The notes beneath the pieces are model-generated. The model was given only the letters and a program-made list of their open reading frames with translations. It had not been told where the DNA came from and ran no database searches. DNA of 34,165 nucleotides from Candidatus Hydrogenedentota bacterium (GTDB lineage Bacteria > Hydrogenedentota > Hydrogenedentia > Hydrogenedentales > CAITNO01): NCBI GenBank assembly GCA_903893795.1, contig CAITNO010000019.1, forward strand, positions 1 through 34,165, read 5' to 3'. The translations under genes and the position numbers were made by a program. This document shows, in pieces, positions 1-7,358 of the stretch; positions within the stretch are counted from its first letter, which is position 1, and every line of letters begins with the position of its first letter.

Positions 1-10
1 CCGGCGCTCC
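1..10. repeat. Edge of a GC-rich repeat
   Basis: CCGGCGCTCC is the reverse complement of 34122-34131, lying just beyond the metallophosphatase stop. The window cuts it, so its true length is not visible. Confidence 0.3.
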
Positions 11-16
11 CAGTGA

Positions 17-1834
17 TTACTTCTCCACCGTCACCTCATCGCAAATCTTCCCGTCCTGGCCCATCGCCTGCATGGTGCAACGGTTCCCGTCGATGGTGAA
101 GGCGTTGCAGAAGGCCTTCGGCGAGAAGTCCGTATACTCGGTGTAGTCAGGCTTCTGCGGGCGGCGCATGTCGCCGGGGATGCTGACGGTGACGCAGTAG
201 ATGGTGCCGTCCTTGGGCGAATCGACCACCTTGCCGCCGCGCAGCGGCTTGGACCGCAGATAGTGGTGCACATGCCCGCTGAGCGCGAAATCAACGTGGT
301 ACTGGTCAAAAAGCGGCACCCACCACTTCAAGATTTCCGGCTCGTCGCCGTCGGGGTCAAAGGGCGGGAAATGGAACACGGCGAACTTCCAGGTGGCGTC
401 GGTGTTCTTAAGCGTGTCCTCCAGCCACTTCGTTTGCTGCTCCATCCCCTCCGTCACGTCGAGCATGATGAGCAGGGCGTTGCTGTAGCGCAGGGTAAAG
501 GCGCAGCCCGGCGTGATGCCCTCCGGCCCGTTCTTAGGCAGGTCGAACAGGCCCATGATGAGGTCCGGACCCAGTCCGTCAATCGCATCGTGGTTGCCCA
601 TGCCGGGGATGTAGGGCTTGGTCTGGACGAATCCGGACCACATCCCCAGCAGCGTGTCCCAGTCATTGGCATATTGCCCCGTGCCCACATTGTCGCCCGA
701 CACCGTGAGGAAGGCCGCATCGGGCCAGCGCTTCGCCGCCCTTTCCAGCAGCGGTCCGACCTCGGGCCGGTTGTGCGTGTCGCTCATCCACAGGAAGGTG
801 AACGGCTTCGGTTCCGCCGGGGCGGTGGTAAAGGTGGCGGCGGCACTGCGCGCGACCTCCCTGTCCGCGCCGACGGTGTATTCGTACACCGTGCCTGGCG
901 TAAGACCGGACAGTTCCGCGGTGAAATGGTTCAACTTGGGATTGTTGGCCACCATCCGGTCTTCAATGATGCAGCGCCGGGCAGGCGCCTCTTTCCATTC
1001 CTTCTCTCCGCGCGCCCGGTAGCGCGCCACACCTGTGTCCACGGACAAATCGGTGCGCCATTGAATGGCCTGCGTGCTCTTTGGGTCGCCGGCCCAGGTC
1101 AGCGCGACCTGATCCGGAACCTGTCCCGCCGGTTGCGCCGTGAGGCGAAAGGCGTCATCAACCAGATGCGCCTCGCGGGCGCGGCCGCGGAAACTGGGCA
1201 GCAGGATCTGCCCCTCCAATTCCTTCGGCACCTGCGTGAGAAGCAGGTCGGGCCAGTCGAGATACATGAAACCGCCAACCCGCAATTCCAACAGCTTCTG
1301 GTCCGCCGGGAAGAAGTTCGAGAGCGTTACTTTGTCCCCGGCATTGGCCGGACCGACCGTCACGACGTAGTTGGGCCGCTGTTTTTCAAAACCATTGATG
1401 CCCAGCCCGACGGGGCCCGCCGGACAGGTCTTCTGCCAAACCTCGTAGGTGTACTTCGCATTGCAAACCTCCAGAGCGGACTTTTGGAAACCCTGTTCCG
1501 CCATCCAAAACGGCACCACCTTTTGCGCGCGGTCGCGCAGGATGGACACCACCACCGGAACGTTGGCATCGAAACACCAATACTTCGTGGCAAGCGTGGC
1601 CCGCTCTTCGGGCGTGATGAACGCCATCACCTGCGCCTCGTCCAGCGCGCGCAGTTCCTCGATGCTCTCTTGCGCATACAATCGCGCGACAATGCCGTCC
1701 ATCACCTCCTGCACCGCTCCGGCGGGGAAGGTGGACGCCTTGACCACCGGCACCGGGGGAGGCGATGCCGCCGCGAATGCCAAAGCCTGAACGAGGACAA
1801 GGATGACGGGCAAAAAGGGACGGAACTTCTTCAT
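17..1834 (-). CDS. Secreted purple-acid-phosphatase-like metallophosphoesterase
   Basis: Predicted exported calcineurin-type metallophosphatase, 605 residues. The start at 1834 is chosen because AGGAGA lies seven bases upstream and the protein then opens with a signal peptide (MKKF, a hydrophobic run, then AFAAAS). The middle (about residues 240-345) resembles the fibronectin-III-like N-terminal domain of purple acid phosphatases. The catalytic domain shows the metal-binding series SDTH (Asp352), SGDN, GNHD (414-416 plus preceding Gly), FHFPPF and GHVHH. This two-metal set is known to hydrolyse phosphate monoesters or diesters; the substrate cannot be read from the sequence. The gene is leftward and the last of the leftward group here, about 105 bases beyond the small membrane protein gene. 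A TATGAT-like -10 may lie near 1865-1870, without a clear -35. Family assignment is firm; substrate is unknown. Confidence 0.88.
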   Translation of the reverse strand: MKKFRPFLPVILVLVQALAFAAASPPPVPVVKASTFPAGAVQEVMDGIVARLYAQESIEELRALDEAQVMAFITPEERATLATKYWCFDANVPVVVSILRDRAQKVVPFWMAEQGFQKSALEVCNAKYTYEVWQKTCPAGPVGLGINGFEKQRPNYVVTVGPANAGDKVTLSNFFPADQKLLELRVGGFMYLDWPDLLLTQVPKELEGQILLPSFRGRAREAHLVDDAFRLTAQPAGQVPDQVALTWAGDPKSTQAIQWRTDLSVDTGVARYRARGEKEWKEAPARRCIIEDRMVANNPKLNHFTAELSGLTPGTVYEYTVGADREVARSAAATFTTAPAEPKPFTFLWMSDTHNRPEVGPLLERAAKRWPDAAFLTVSGDNVGTGQYANDWDTLLGMWSGFVQTKPYIPGMGNHDAIDGLGPDLIMGLFDLPKNGPEGITPGCAFTLRYSNALLIMLDVTEGMEQQTKWLEDTLKNTDATWKFAVFHFPPFDPDGDEPEILKWWVPLFDQYHVDFALSGHVHHYLRSKPLRGGKVVDSPKDGTIYCVTVSIPGDMRRPQKPDYTEYTDFSPKAFCNAFTIDGNRCTMQAMGQDGKICDEVTVEK

Positions 1835-1939
1835 GACGTTCTCCTGAAGTGATGACTCACAGACATCATAATGCACATCGGACCGTGGATGTCTTACCCA
1901 AGTTGCACACGGGAACCGGGAAAGGACAGGCGCCCCACT

Positions 1940-2167
1940 CTATACCTTCGGAAGCAGGTAGATCAGCACCCCGATGCAAGCCCCAATCACAATCAAGACC
2001 GGAATCACCAGTGCCCAAGCGTATTTGTTGAACTCATGGAATTCGTCCGCCTCTTTCTTCGCGCCAGAGGCTTGTATCAGTTGTTCGGTCAAGAAGAAAT
2101 CCCACATCAGCACCGCAGCGATGACTTTTGCAAGCGCAACAAGGGCCCGTCCAATCGCTTTCAACAT
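1940..2167 (-). CDS. Small membrane protein, unknown function
   Basis: Unrecognised 75-residue protein. It has a hydrophobic N-terminal stretch (about residues 6-24), a charged middle with Lys/Glu/Asp, and a strong C-terminal membrane helix (about residues 50-71) ending LPKV. A GGGAGG ribosome-binding site sits at good spacing before the ATG at 2167. It begins 28 bases after the stop of the upstream alpha/beta hydrolase on the same strand, so the two are probably co-transcribed. The RBS, the short gap and the sensible membrane topology argue that it is real despite its size. No function can be assigned. Confidence 0.65.
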   Translation of the reverse strand: MLKAIGRALVALAKVIAAVLMWDFFLTEQLIQASGAKKEADEFHEFNKYAWALVIPVLIVIGACIGVLIYLLPKV

Positions 2168-2195
2168 GTCGTTCCCTCCCTTCGCCCTGTTTGGT

Positions 2196-3053
2196 TCAGC
2201 TTCCAGGTTTGAAATGCTCGTCCAGGAACTTCTTCAGCGCCGGCCCATAAACGTCCTTCGACGAGAATTTCCCGCCGCCATGACTGCCGCGGATTTCCAC
2301 AAACTGCTTCGGGCTGTGTATGAGTTCATACAGCCGTCGTCCCTGCACGAAGGGCACCGTATTGTCCTCCGTGCTGTGCACGACCAGCACGGGACTTTGT
2401 ATATCGCCCACCTTGTCGATATTGCGAAACTGAATTCTGGTAATCGCAATCGCGGGCAGCCAGGGGATCGTGTCGGCGACCACCCGCGGCACCGACAGAA
2501 AAGTGCTCTCCAGAATCACCGCACCGGGTTTCACATTGGCCGCCAAATCTGCCGTGACGCCGCCGCCCATGGAACAGCCCGCAAGCACAATGTGGTTTTC
2601 AGGGATGCCCCGCACCTGGGTCAGATGCTTGTACATGGCCCGGATGTCGGTATAACACCGGCCTTCCGAGGGCTCCCCGGTGCTTTGTCCGTAGCCGCCG
2701 TAATCGTAAAGCAGCACCGAAAAGCCGTCGTCCCGGAAATATTGGGCGTCATCGAGATAATGGGAGATGTTCTTGCCGCTACCGTGCGAAAACAGCACGG
2801 CACCCCGTGCGTTCTCCAGCGGCAGCCACCAACCGTGGGTCTTCTCCCCGGAAACGTCGAGCCAGACTTCCTCGAAGGGCCAGTGCAGGCTGTCCGGTGT
2901 CTGCGTGATTTCCGCCGTCCGACCATGGAAATAAATGCGCTCCTGAAACGCCCAAACCGAGGCGAAGAGGAGAAGATACAGTCCGGCCGCCAGCAGCAGT
3001 GCGATGGGGACGGCTTTCCGGTAAATGAAAGACCAAATGATGGGGTTGTCCAA
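2196..3053 (-). CDS. Membrane-anchored alpha/beta hydrolase (Bem46/ABHD-like)
   Basis: Predicted serine hydrolase of the alpha/beta fold, 285 residues from a TTG start. TTG at 3053 is preferred because AAAGGAGGTG (3060-3069) ends six bases upstream; the frame is open to an ATG at 3122, but that would place this Shine-Dalgarno inside the gene. An N-terminal membrane helix (about residues 15-35) should hold the enzyme on the outer face of the inner membrane. The nucleophile elbow is GCSMGG with Ser161, the acid is in STEDNTVPF and the base in GSHGGG. HGSGKNISHY and YDYGGYGQS form the usual oxyanion-hole region. Such proteins act as esterases, thioesterases or peptidases; substrate unknown. Divergent from the J-like gene, with a promoter candidate at 3106-3135. 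Confidence 0.82.
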   Translation of the reverse strand: MDNPIIWSFIYRKAVPIALLLAAGLYLLLFASVWAFQERIYFHGRTAEITQTPDSLHWPFEEVWLDVSGEKTHGWWLPLENARGAVLFSHGSGKNISHYLDDAQYFRDDGFSVLLYDYGGYGQSTGEPSEGRCYTDIRAMYKHLTQVRGIPENHIVLAGCSMGGGVTADLAANVKPGAVILESTFLSVPRVVADTIPWLPAIAITRIQFRNIDKVGDIQSPVLVVHSTEDNTVPFVQGRRLYELIHSPKQFVEIRGSHGGGKFSSKDVYGPALKKFLDEHFKPGS

Positions 3054-3059
3054 GAGAGG

Positions 3060-3069
3060 CACCTCCTTT
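3060..3069 (-). promoter_or_regulatory. Near-perfect Shine-Dalgarno that sets a TTG start
   Basis: Read on the minus strand, AAAGGAGGTG is followed by six bases (CCTCTC) and then TTG. It is among the strongest ribosome-binding sites in the window and decides the hydrolase start at 3053 over the upstream in-frame ATG at 3122. Confidence 0.8.
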
Positions 3070-3105
3070 CCCTGATGACGCGGGGGAAATTGCTGCAATG
3101 CTGGT

Positions 3106-3135
3106 ATTGTGGGCGCGGGCACGGCCGGGTTTCAA
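3106..3135 (-). promoter_or_regulatory. Promoter candidate for hydrolase gene
   Basis: On the minus strand TTGAAA (3135-3130) and CACAAT (3111-3106) are 18 bases apart, upstream of the strong RBS and TTG start of the hydrolase. The -10 has C in place of the first T. Confidence 0.45.
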
Positions 3136-3192
3136 TCCAACAACAACGGCCACTTCCTCCACAGATTGCCTACCCGCTTTTGCCGCCGCTGT

Positions 3193-3222
3193 TTGCGGCA
3201 TGACCGGTTTAGGCGGTACAAT
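3193..3222 (+). promoter_or_regulatory. Promoter candidate for J-like gene pair
   Basis: TTGCGG (3193-3198) and TACAAT (3217-3222) are separated by 18 bases, 22 bases before the ATG of the J-like protein. The -10 is good and the -35 is weak at its 3' half. It lies back to back with the leftward hydrolase promoter. Confidence 0.45.
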
Positions 3223-3244
3223 CCTTTTTTTAGAGGAGTGTCCC

Positions 3245-3826
3245 ATGGCATCTGATTCCGGATATGTCGATTACGTGGCCGTGCTGGGTTTGGACCCTGA
3301 GTTCAAGCCTGCCGACGCGCGCCGTGTGTATCGCAAGAAAATCAAGGACCTGCTGATTGAAATCAGCCAGGTCCAGGTCACCGAGGAGCGGCGCAACCGT
3401 TTTCTGCTGGCAATTGCCCAGTTGAACGCGGCCTTCTACATTCTCCGCGACAAGGACCGTTGCGACAAATACCTCGCCGACCGCGCCCAAGTCATGCAGA
3501 TCGAGGAGGAATGGCGCGCCCAGGCGGACAAGACGGAGGCCTCGGACAAGTGCCGGCGGCAGTTTGATCAGGCACTGCGCGATTTCCTGTCGGTGTACAT
3601 GGAAGAGCTGATGCTGGAGGCCGGACGCGACCCCGAATGCGTGGAAAACAGCAATTGGGATGCGGCCCATGAACGCCACGCCAGCAGCGTGCTCCGCCGT
3701 TACCGCCAGCAGCTTTTCCATGAAATCCACGAGCGCCTGCCCTTCTATGACATCACCCAGCCCTCGGTGGACTGGGACGAACGGTCGCGCTTTGTGGCCG
3801 CGATGATTGCAGGGGGGGAACGATAA
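3245..3826 (+). CDS. J-domain-like protein without the HPD motif
   Basis: 193-residue soluble protein. The ATG at 3245 has an AGAGGAG ribosome-binding site. Residues 6-75 follow the layout of a J-domain: YVDYVAVLGLDP at helix I, ARRVYRKKI at helix II, a charged loop, then LAIAQLNAAFYILRDKDRCDKY as helices III/IV (the canonical form is a NEAYEVL-type helix followed by DPEKR.YD). The HPD tripeptide that DnaJ co-chaperones use to trigger Hsp70 ATPase is absent, so it should not work as a normal DnaJ; known J-like proteins of this sort, such as Pam16, act as binding partners. The remaining 110 residues are alpha-helical and unrecognised. Stop and next start overlap as TAATG, so it is translationally coupled to the downstream unknown gene and probably works with it. 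Confidence 0.6.
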   Translation: MASDSGYVDYVAVLGLDPEFKPADARRVYRKKIKDLLIEISQVQVTEERRNRFLLAIAQLNAAFYILRDKDRCDKYLADRAQVMQIEEEWRAQADKTEASDKCRRQFDQALRDFLSVYMEELMLEAGRDPECVENSNWDAAHERHASSVLRRYRQQLFHEIHERLPFYDITQPSVDWDERSRFVAAMIAGGER

Positions 3827-4902
3827 TGGCGCGCGCACCCCAGCAAAAGGCCCAGGTGACGGACGCCGTCATCGCCAAATCCTTCGCCCACACCGTGGCC
3901 ACGGGCGACATTGTCAATTTCCGCTTCCTGTTCATCTCCTATTCCCCGCTCCGGCAGGATTCGACCGAGGACATCAATTGGCCGAAATACGAATACCTGC
4001 TGCCGCCGGATGAGAATGACGCCCTCTACCGCAGCGCACTGGACCTGATGAAGCAGCCGGAGATTCTGGCGCACGTGCGTGCGCAACTGCAGCGCCAGGG
4101 CCCGCCGCAACTGCCCTGGGAGCCGCTGATGCGGCTCGCCGACAACGCATTGCGCCTGTCCAAGCTGACCACCGCCGCCCAGGCCTACGAGGTGTTGCGG
4201 GTGCGCCGACGCATCCAGGAAGAGTTTCTGGCCCAGGCGGACGCCGCGCTCGACGCGGGCGACATCAGGAAGGGTGTGCGCGGATACGTGATGGCCAGCG
4301 GGCTGGACTATGACTATGCGGCCTTCCCCGAACCCTTGCCGGCCGTGCCGAACTACCAGGAACGGGTGCTGATTCTGCACGGGGAATACCCCAAGAACCC
4401 CGAGGATGCCGTGGCGCTGCAGACACCCGAGGTGCATGTCCGCACAGGCCTGCACTACCTGTTGCGCAACGCCGAAATCGCCGGGCGCCTCGAAGCGCGG
4501 CCGCTGGCGCTGCGCATCGAGTTTCTGGAGCAGTGGATTCGCCAGACCGACCCGCAGTGGGACGAATTTGCCGCGCGTTACCGCGAGGCCTGCGGGCTGG
4601 CCAGAGAATACGGCGAGCGGCTCGAAAGGGAACAGCGCGCCGAACAGGGCCAGCAGACGCTGGCCGACGAGGTGGAGGCCGCCCGCGACACGCGCGACCC
4701 ACGCGGCATATCGGCGGCGCTTTCGGGCCGCACCTCGCTCGAACTCGAATGGTGGCAGTACCTCAAAGACACGGCCTACCGCCACCCGGCCTCGGCGCTT
4801 TTTGTTACGCGCCAGGTGGTGGCAAAGGACGTGGAAATCATCATGCCCCGCTACCGCAGTGATTCGGAACTCGTTCGCAGGCTTGGACTTGAAGCTGTTT
4901 GA
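3826..4902 (+). CDS. Unknown helical protein coupled to the J-like gene
   Basis: Unrecognised 358-residue soluble protein without signal peptide or membrane helix. Its first base is the last base of the preceding stop codon, so translation is coupled. Residues about 10-65 look like a mixed alpha/beta segment; from about 65 onward it is almost entirely amphipathic helix, rich in Ala, Arg, Glu and Leu (for example ADNALRLSKLTTAAQAYEVL), reminiscent of TPR-like helical repeats, though no repeat consensus is clear. A charged coiled-coil-prone stretch lies near residues 245-290 (REYGERLEREQRAEQ). The natural reading is that it is the physical partner of the HPD-less J-like protein. No enzymatic motif is visible. 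Confidence 0.6.
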   Translation: MARAPQQKAQVTDAVIAKSFAHTVATGDIVNFRFLFISYSPLRQDSTEDINWPKYEYLLPPDENDALYRSALDLMKQPEILAHVRAQLQRQGPPQLPWEPLMRLADNALRLSKLTTAAQAYEVLRVRRRIQEEFLAQADAALDAGDIRKGVRGYVMASGLDYDYAAFPEPLPAVPNYQERVLILHGEYPKNPEDAVALQTPEVHVRTGLHYLLRNAEIAGRLEARPLALRIEFLEQWIRQTDPQWDEFAARYREACGLAREYGERLEREQRAEQGQQTLADEVEAARDTRDPRGISAALSGRTSLELEWWQYLKDTAYRHPASALFVTRQVVAKDVEIIMPRYRSDSELVRRLGLEAV

Positions 4903-4925
4903 AATGGCGCGGAAGCGGCGTACTG

Positions 4926-4934
4926 TGGTATAGT
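4926..4934 (+). promoter_or_regulatory. Extended -10 promoter candidate for lepB
   Basis: TGG followed by TATAGT gives an extended -10 (TGnTATAnT type), about 50 bases before the lepB start. No good -35 sits at the matching distance, which extended -10 promoters can tolerate. Confidence 0.45.
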
Positions 4935-4986
4935 TTTGCAACGCGGAAGGGCATGAGGCCTGCGCACGGAGTATGATCGTTTGGAC

Positions 4987-5649
4987 ATGACTGAAGAGAC
5001 CACGCCCCTCCCCCAGCCGGAGCAGGAGGCCCCCAGGGAACCCAGGCAGGAAGCGAAGCGCGAGTTCCTTGAACTCATCAAGATGGTGGTAATCTTCCTG
5101 GTGGCGTTCTGGGGCATCAAGACTTTCGTGCTGGAGGGATACGAGGTGCTTGGACCCTCCATGCTTCCGAACCTGCACGACCAGGAGCGCATTCTGGTCC
5201 TAAAACTGCCCCACCAGCTCAGCAAACTCCCGTTCTTGGGCGAATGGCAGCCCTTCCATCAGGGCGACATCATTGTGTTTGACGGCGTGGACAACAAGCG
5301 CTACGTCAAGCGGCTGATCGCGGCCCATCCCGAACACCGGCGCAACACCGTGGATGCCAAGGGCAAGGACGACGCCGGGTCCTCCGAAAACACCGTAAAA
5401 GTGGAGTATGACCGCGGCCGGGTGCGTGTGAACAACTGGCAGATTGATGAAACAGGGTACCTGTTGCCGGAAGAAATGCAGTCTCCCGACCGGGACGCCT
5501 GCGTGCTGCACCAGGGTGAATACTATGTGCTGGGCGACCACCGCAGCGTGAGCAAGGACAGCCGCAGTTTCCGGGCCGTCTCCGACGATCAGATCGTGGG
5601 GAAGGCCGTGCTGCGTTTCTGGCCGCTGAGCAAGTTCGGCCTGCTGTGA
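4987..5649 (+). CDS. lepB: Type I signal peptidase
   Basis: Cleaves signal peptides from exported proteins at the outer face of the inner membrane. 220 residues from ATG 4987; a TTG two codons upstream is possible, with only a weak ACGGAG upstream of both. A Pro/Glu-rich cytoplasmic tail precedes one membrane helix (about residues 22-42). Box B is GPSMLPNL with nucleophile Ser58. Box D is RYVKR with the general base Lys108. Box E is GDHRSVSKDSR. The insert between boxes D and E carries the KGKDDAGSS and DRGRVRVN segments. The gene overlaps the next by four bases (GTGA), tying it to lpxH and a DNA methylase in one operon. Assignment is firm; a single membrane helix is usual for short bacterial members. 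Confidence 0.93.
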   Translation: MTEETTPLPQPEQEAPREPRQEAKREFLELIKMVVIFLVAFWGIKTFVLEGYEVLGPSMLPNLHDQERILVLKLPHQLSKLPFLGEWQPFHQGDIIVFDGVDNKRYVKRLIAAHPEHRRNTVDAKGKDDAGSSENTVKVEYDRGRVRVNNWQIDETGYLLPEEMQSPDRDACVLHQGEYYVLGDHRSVSKDSRSFRAVSDDQIVGKAVLRFWPLSKFGLL

Positions 5650-6392
5650 AACCGACGGTTCTTTTCTCCGATGTCCACCTCAAGACCGGAGAGGACGGAC
5701 GGGCACACCGCACTGATTTCGTGCGCTTCCTCGAATCCCTCGGAGGGCAGGGCTGTGAGCGCCTGATCTGCGTGGGCGATCTCTTTGATTTCTGGTTCGA
5801 ATACAGGCACGTCTGCTTTTCAGGCTATTTCGACGTGCTTCGCGCTTTTGCCGCGCTGCATGACGCCGGTGTCGAACTCCATCTCCTCTGCGGCAACCAC
5901 GATTTCTGGGCGGGGCGTTTCCTGCGGGACGAAATAGGTTTCGCCATTCACCCCGACCAGGTCGAGATGGATTTTGGCGGCAAACGGGCGCTGTTTTTTC
6001 ACGGCGACGGGGTGAACAAGACCGACCAGGCCTACCGCGTCTACAAGCGGATCGCGCGCAACCCGCTGGTGGTGGGCGCTTTCCGCATGATTCATCCCGA
6101 CTGGGCGATGCGCATTGCCCAGGGGGTGAGCCACGGCAGCCGCACCTATCTCGGCACGCCCAATCCCATGGACGGCCCGGAAGCCCGCGCGCTGCGCGAG
6201 CATGCCCGCGGACTGCTCGCCGCAGGCGCGGCCGACATCGTCATCTGCGGCCATGCCCATGCGCCCACGATCGAGACCCATCCCGCCCCCGGAGGCGAGG
6301 GACTGTACATCAACACGGGCGACTGGATCGGACAGCGCACCCATGTTGTCTGGCAGAACGGCGCATTCCGCATGGAGCGCACGGCGAAATGA
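5646..6392 (+). CDS. lpxH: UDP-2,3-diacylglucosamine diphosphatase (LpxH-like)
   Basis: Peripheral inner-membrane enzyme of lipid A synthesis that cleaves UDP-2,3-diacylglucosamine to lipid X and UMP. 248 residues, close to the usual length. The GTG start lies inside the lepB stop (GTGA). Calcineurin-type metal ligands appear in order: SDVHL (Asp9, His11), VGDLFDFW, CGNHDFW, FFHGDGVN and GHAHAPT. The central region (YRVYKRIARNP, then MIHPDWAMRIAQGVSHGSR) is the helical lid typical of LpxH rather than of other phosphoesterases. Its presence implies an LPS-type outer membrane. LpxG/LpxI-type enzymes catalyse the same step elsewhere; sequence features favour LpxH. The closely related LpxH2 group has less certain activity, so I say LpxH-like. 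Confidence 0.85.
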   Translation: MKPTVLFSDVHLKTGEDGRAHRTDFVRFLESLGGQGCERLICVGDLFDFWFEYRHVCFSGYFDVLRAFAALHDAGVELHLLCGNHDFWAGRFLRDEIGFAIHPDQVEMDFGGKRALFFHGDGVNKTDQAYRVYKRIARNPLVVGAFRMIHPDWAMRIAQGVSHGSRTYLGTPNPMDGPEARALREHARGLLAAGAADIVICGHAHAPTIETHPAPGGEGLYINTGDWIGQRTHVVWQNGAFRMERTAK

Positions 6393-7306
6393 CCGGCACG
6401 GAACCCGCGCGGCCCTTCCTGAAATGGGCGGGCGGCAAAGGACAACTGCTGGACGCCATTTCCGCGCGACTCCCCGAAGAACTGACGGACGGAACACTCA
6501 GCCGCTATGTGGAACCCTTTGTCGGCGGGGGCGCCGTCTACTTTTTCCTGGCACAACGATTTCAGTTTCAGGAGATTCTGCTCCAGGACGCCAATGAAGA
6601 ACTCGTGCTCACCTGGCAGACGGTCCGCGACACGGTGGAGCCTTTGATTAAGGCGTTAAGGATGCTCTCGTACAAATATGGGGCTGAGAGTCCGCAGGGA
6701 CAGGAGCGGCTCTTCTATGCCCTGCGCGACGCCTTCAACAATGACCGCCCCGCCTATGACTTTCAACACCCGGCGGACCAGGGGGTGGAGCGGGCCGCGC
6801 AGACAATCTTCCTCAACCGCACCTGTTTCAACGGCCTTTTCCGCGTAAACGCGAAAGCCCTGTTCAATGTGCCCTTTGGCAAGTACAAATCGCCGCGCAT
6901 CTGCGACGCCGACAATCTGCGGCAGGTGTCGCGGCTGCTGCAGGGGGTTCGCATTGAGCAGGGTGATTTTGGGTGCGCCACCGGTTTCATCGACGAGAAG
7001 TGTTTTGTCTACCTTGACCCGCCTTACCGGCCGATCAGCCGCACCGCCAGCTTCAACAGCTATGCTGCAGGCGCCTTTGGTGATGAGGAACAGCGGCGCC
7101 TCGCCGCCTTCTGCCGCGAGATGGACGCGCGCGGCGCGAAACTCCTGCTGAGCAATTCCGATCCCCGCAATGTGGACCCGGACGATGATTTCTTCGATCG
7201 GCTCTATGAGAGCTTGACCATTGAGCGCGTCCCCGCCACCCGTTCCATAAACTCCGATGCGGGGAAGCGCGGCGCCATCAACGAACTCCTCGTAAGAAAC
7301 TACTGA
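6389..7306 (+). CDS. dam: Dam-type N6-adenine DNA methyltransferase
   Basis: Class D12 methyltransferase that transfers a methyl group from S-adenosylmethionine to N6 of adenine, probably in GATC as for relatives. 305 residues; start overlaps the lpxH stop by four bases (ATGA). The N-terminal KWAGGKGQL is the family signature. Motif I is FVGGGA (44-49) and the catalytic motif IV is DPPY (210-213). The segment between them (NRTCFNGLFRVN, FNVPFGKY) matches the Dam/DpnII group target-recognition region. No restriction endonuclease gene lies beside it, so it looks like a solitary methylase with roles such as replication timing, mismatch repair or gene control. GATC specificity is inferred from the family and not proved here. 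Confidence 0.9.
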   Translation: MTGTEPARPFLKWAGGKGQLLDAISARLPEELTDGTLSRYVEPFVGGGAVYFFLAQRFQFQEILLQDANEELVLTWQTVRDTVEPLIKALRMLSYKYGAESPQGQERLFYALRDAFNNDRPAYDFQHPADQGVERAAQTIFLNRTCFNGLFRVNAKALFNVPFGKYKSPRICDADNLRQVSRLLQGVRIEQGDFGCATGFIDEKCFVYLDPPYRPISRTASFNSYAAGAFGDEEQRRLAAFCREMDARGAKLLLSNSDPRNVDPDDDFFDRLYESLTIERVPATRSINSDAGKRGAINELLVRNY

Positions 7307-7309
7307 AGT

Positions 7310-7336
7310 TTGACCCGGTGCCGACCGTGATAGAAT
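7310..7336 (+). promoter_or_regulatory. Promoter candidate for PASTA lipoprotein
   Basis: TTGACC (7310-7315) and TAGAAT (7331-7336) are 15 bases apart, with TGA directly before the -10 (extended type). It starts four bases after the methylase stop, suggesting the lipoprotein is transcribed separately. Spacing is short, hence the moderate score. Confidence 0.45.
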
Positions 7337-7358
7337 CAACCGACAGGACCGCCAACCA

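Noticed and set aside
263..1852. Long open frame (529 codons) antisense to the metallophosphatase
   Set aside because: Its composition is Arg/His/Gly-rich with no domain logic and it mirrors the codon structure of the real gene, as expected in GC-rich DNA.
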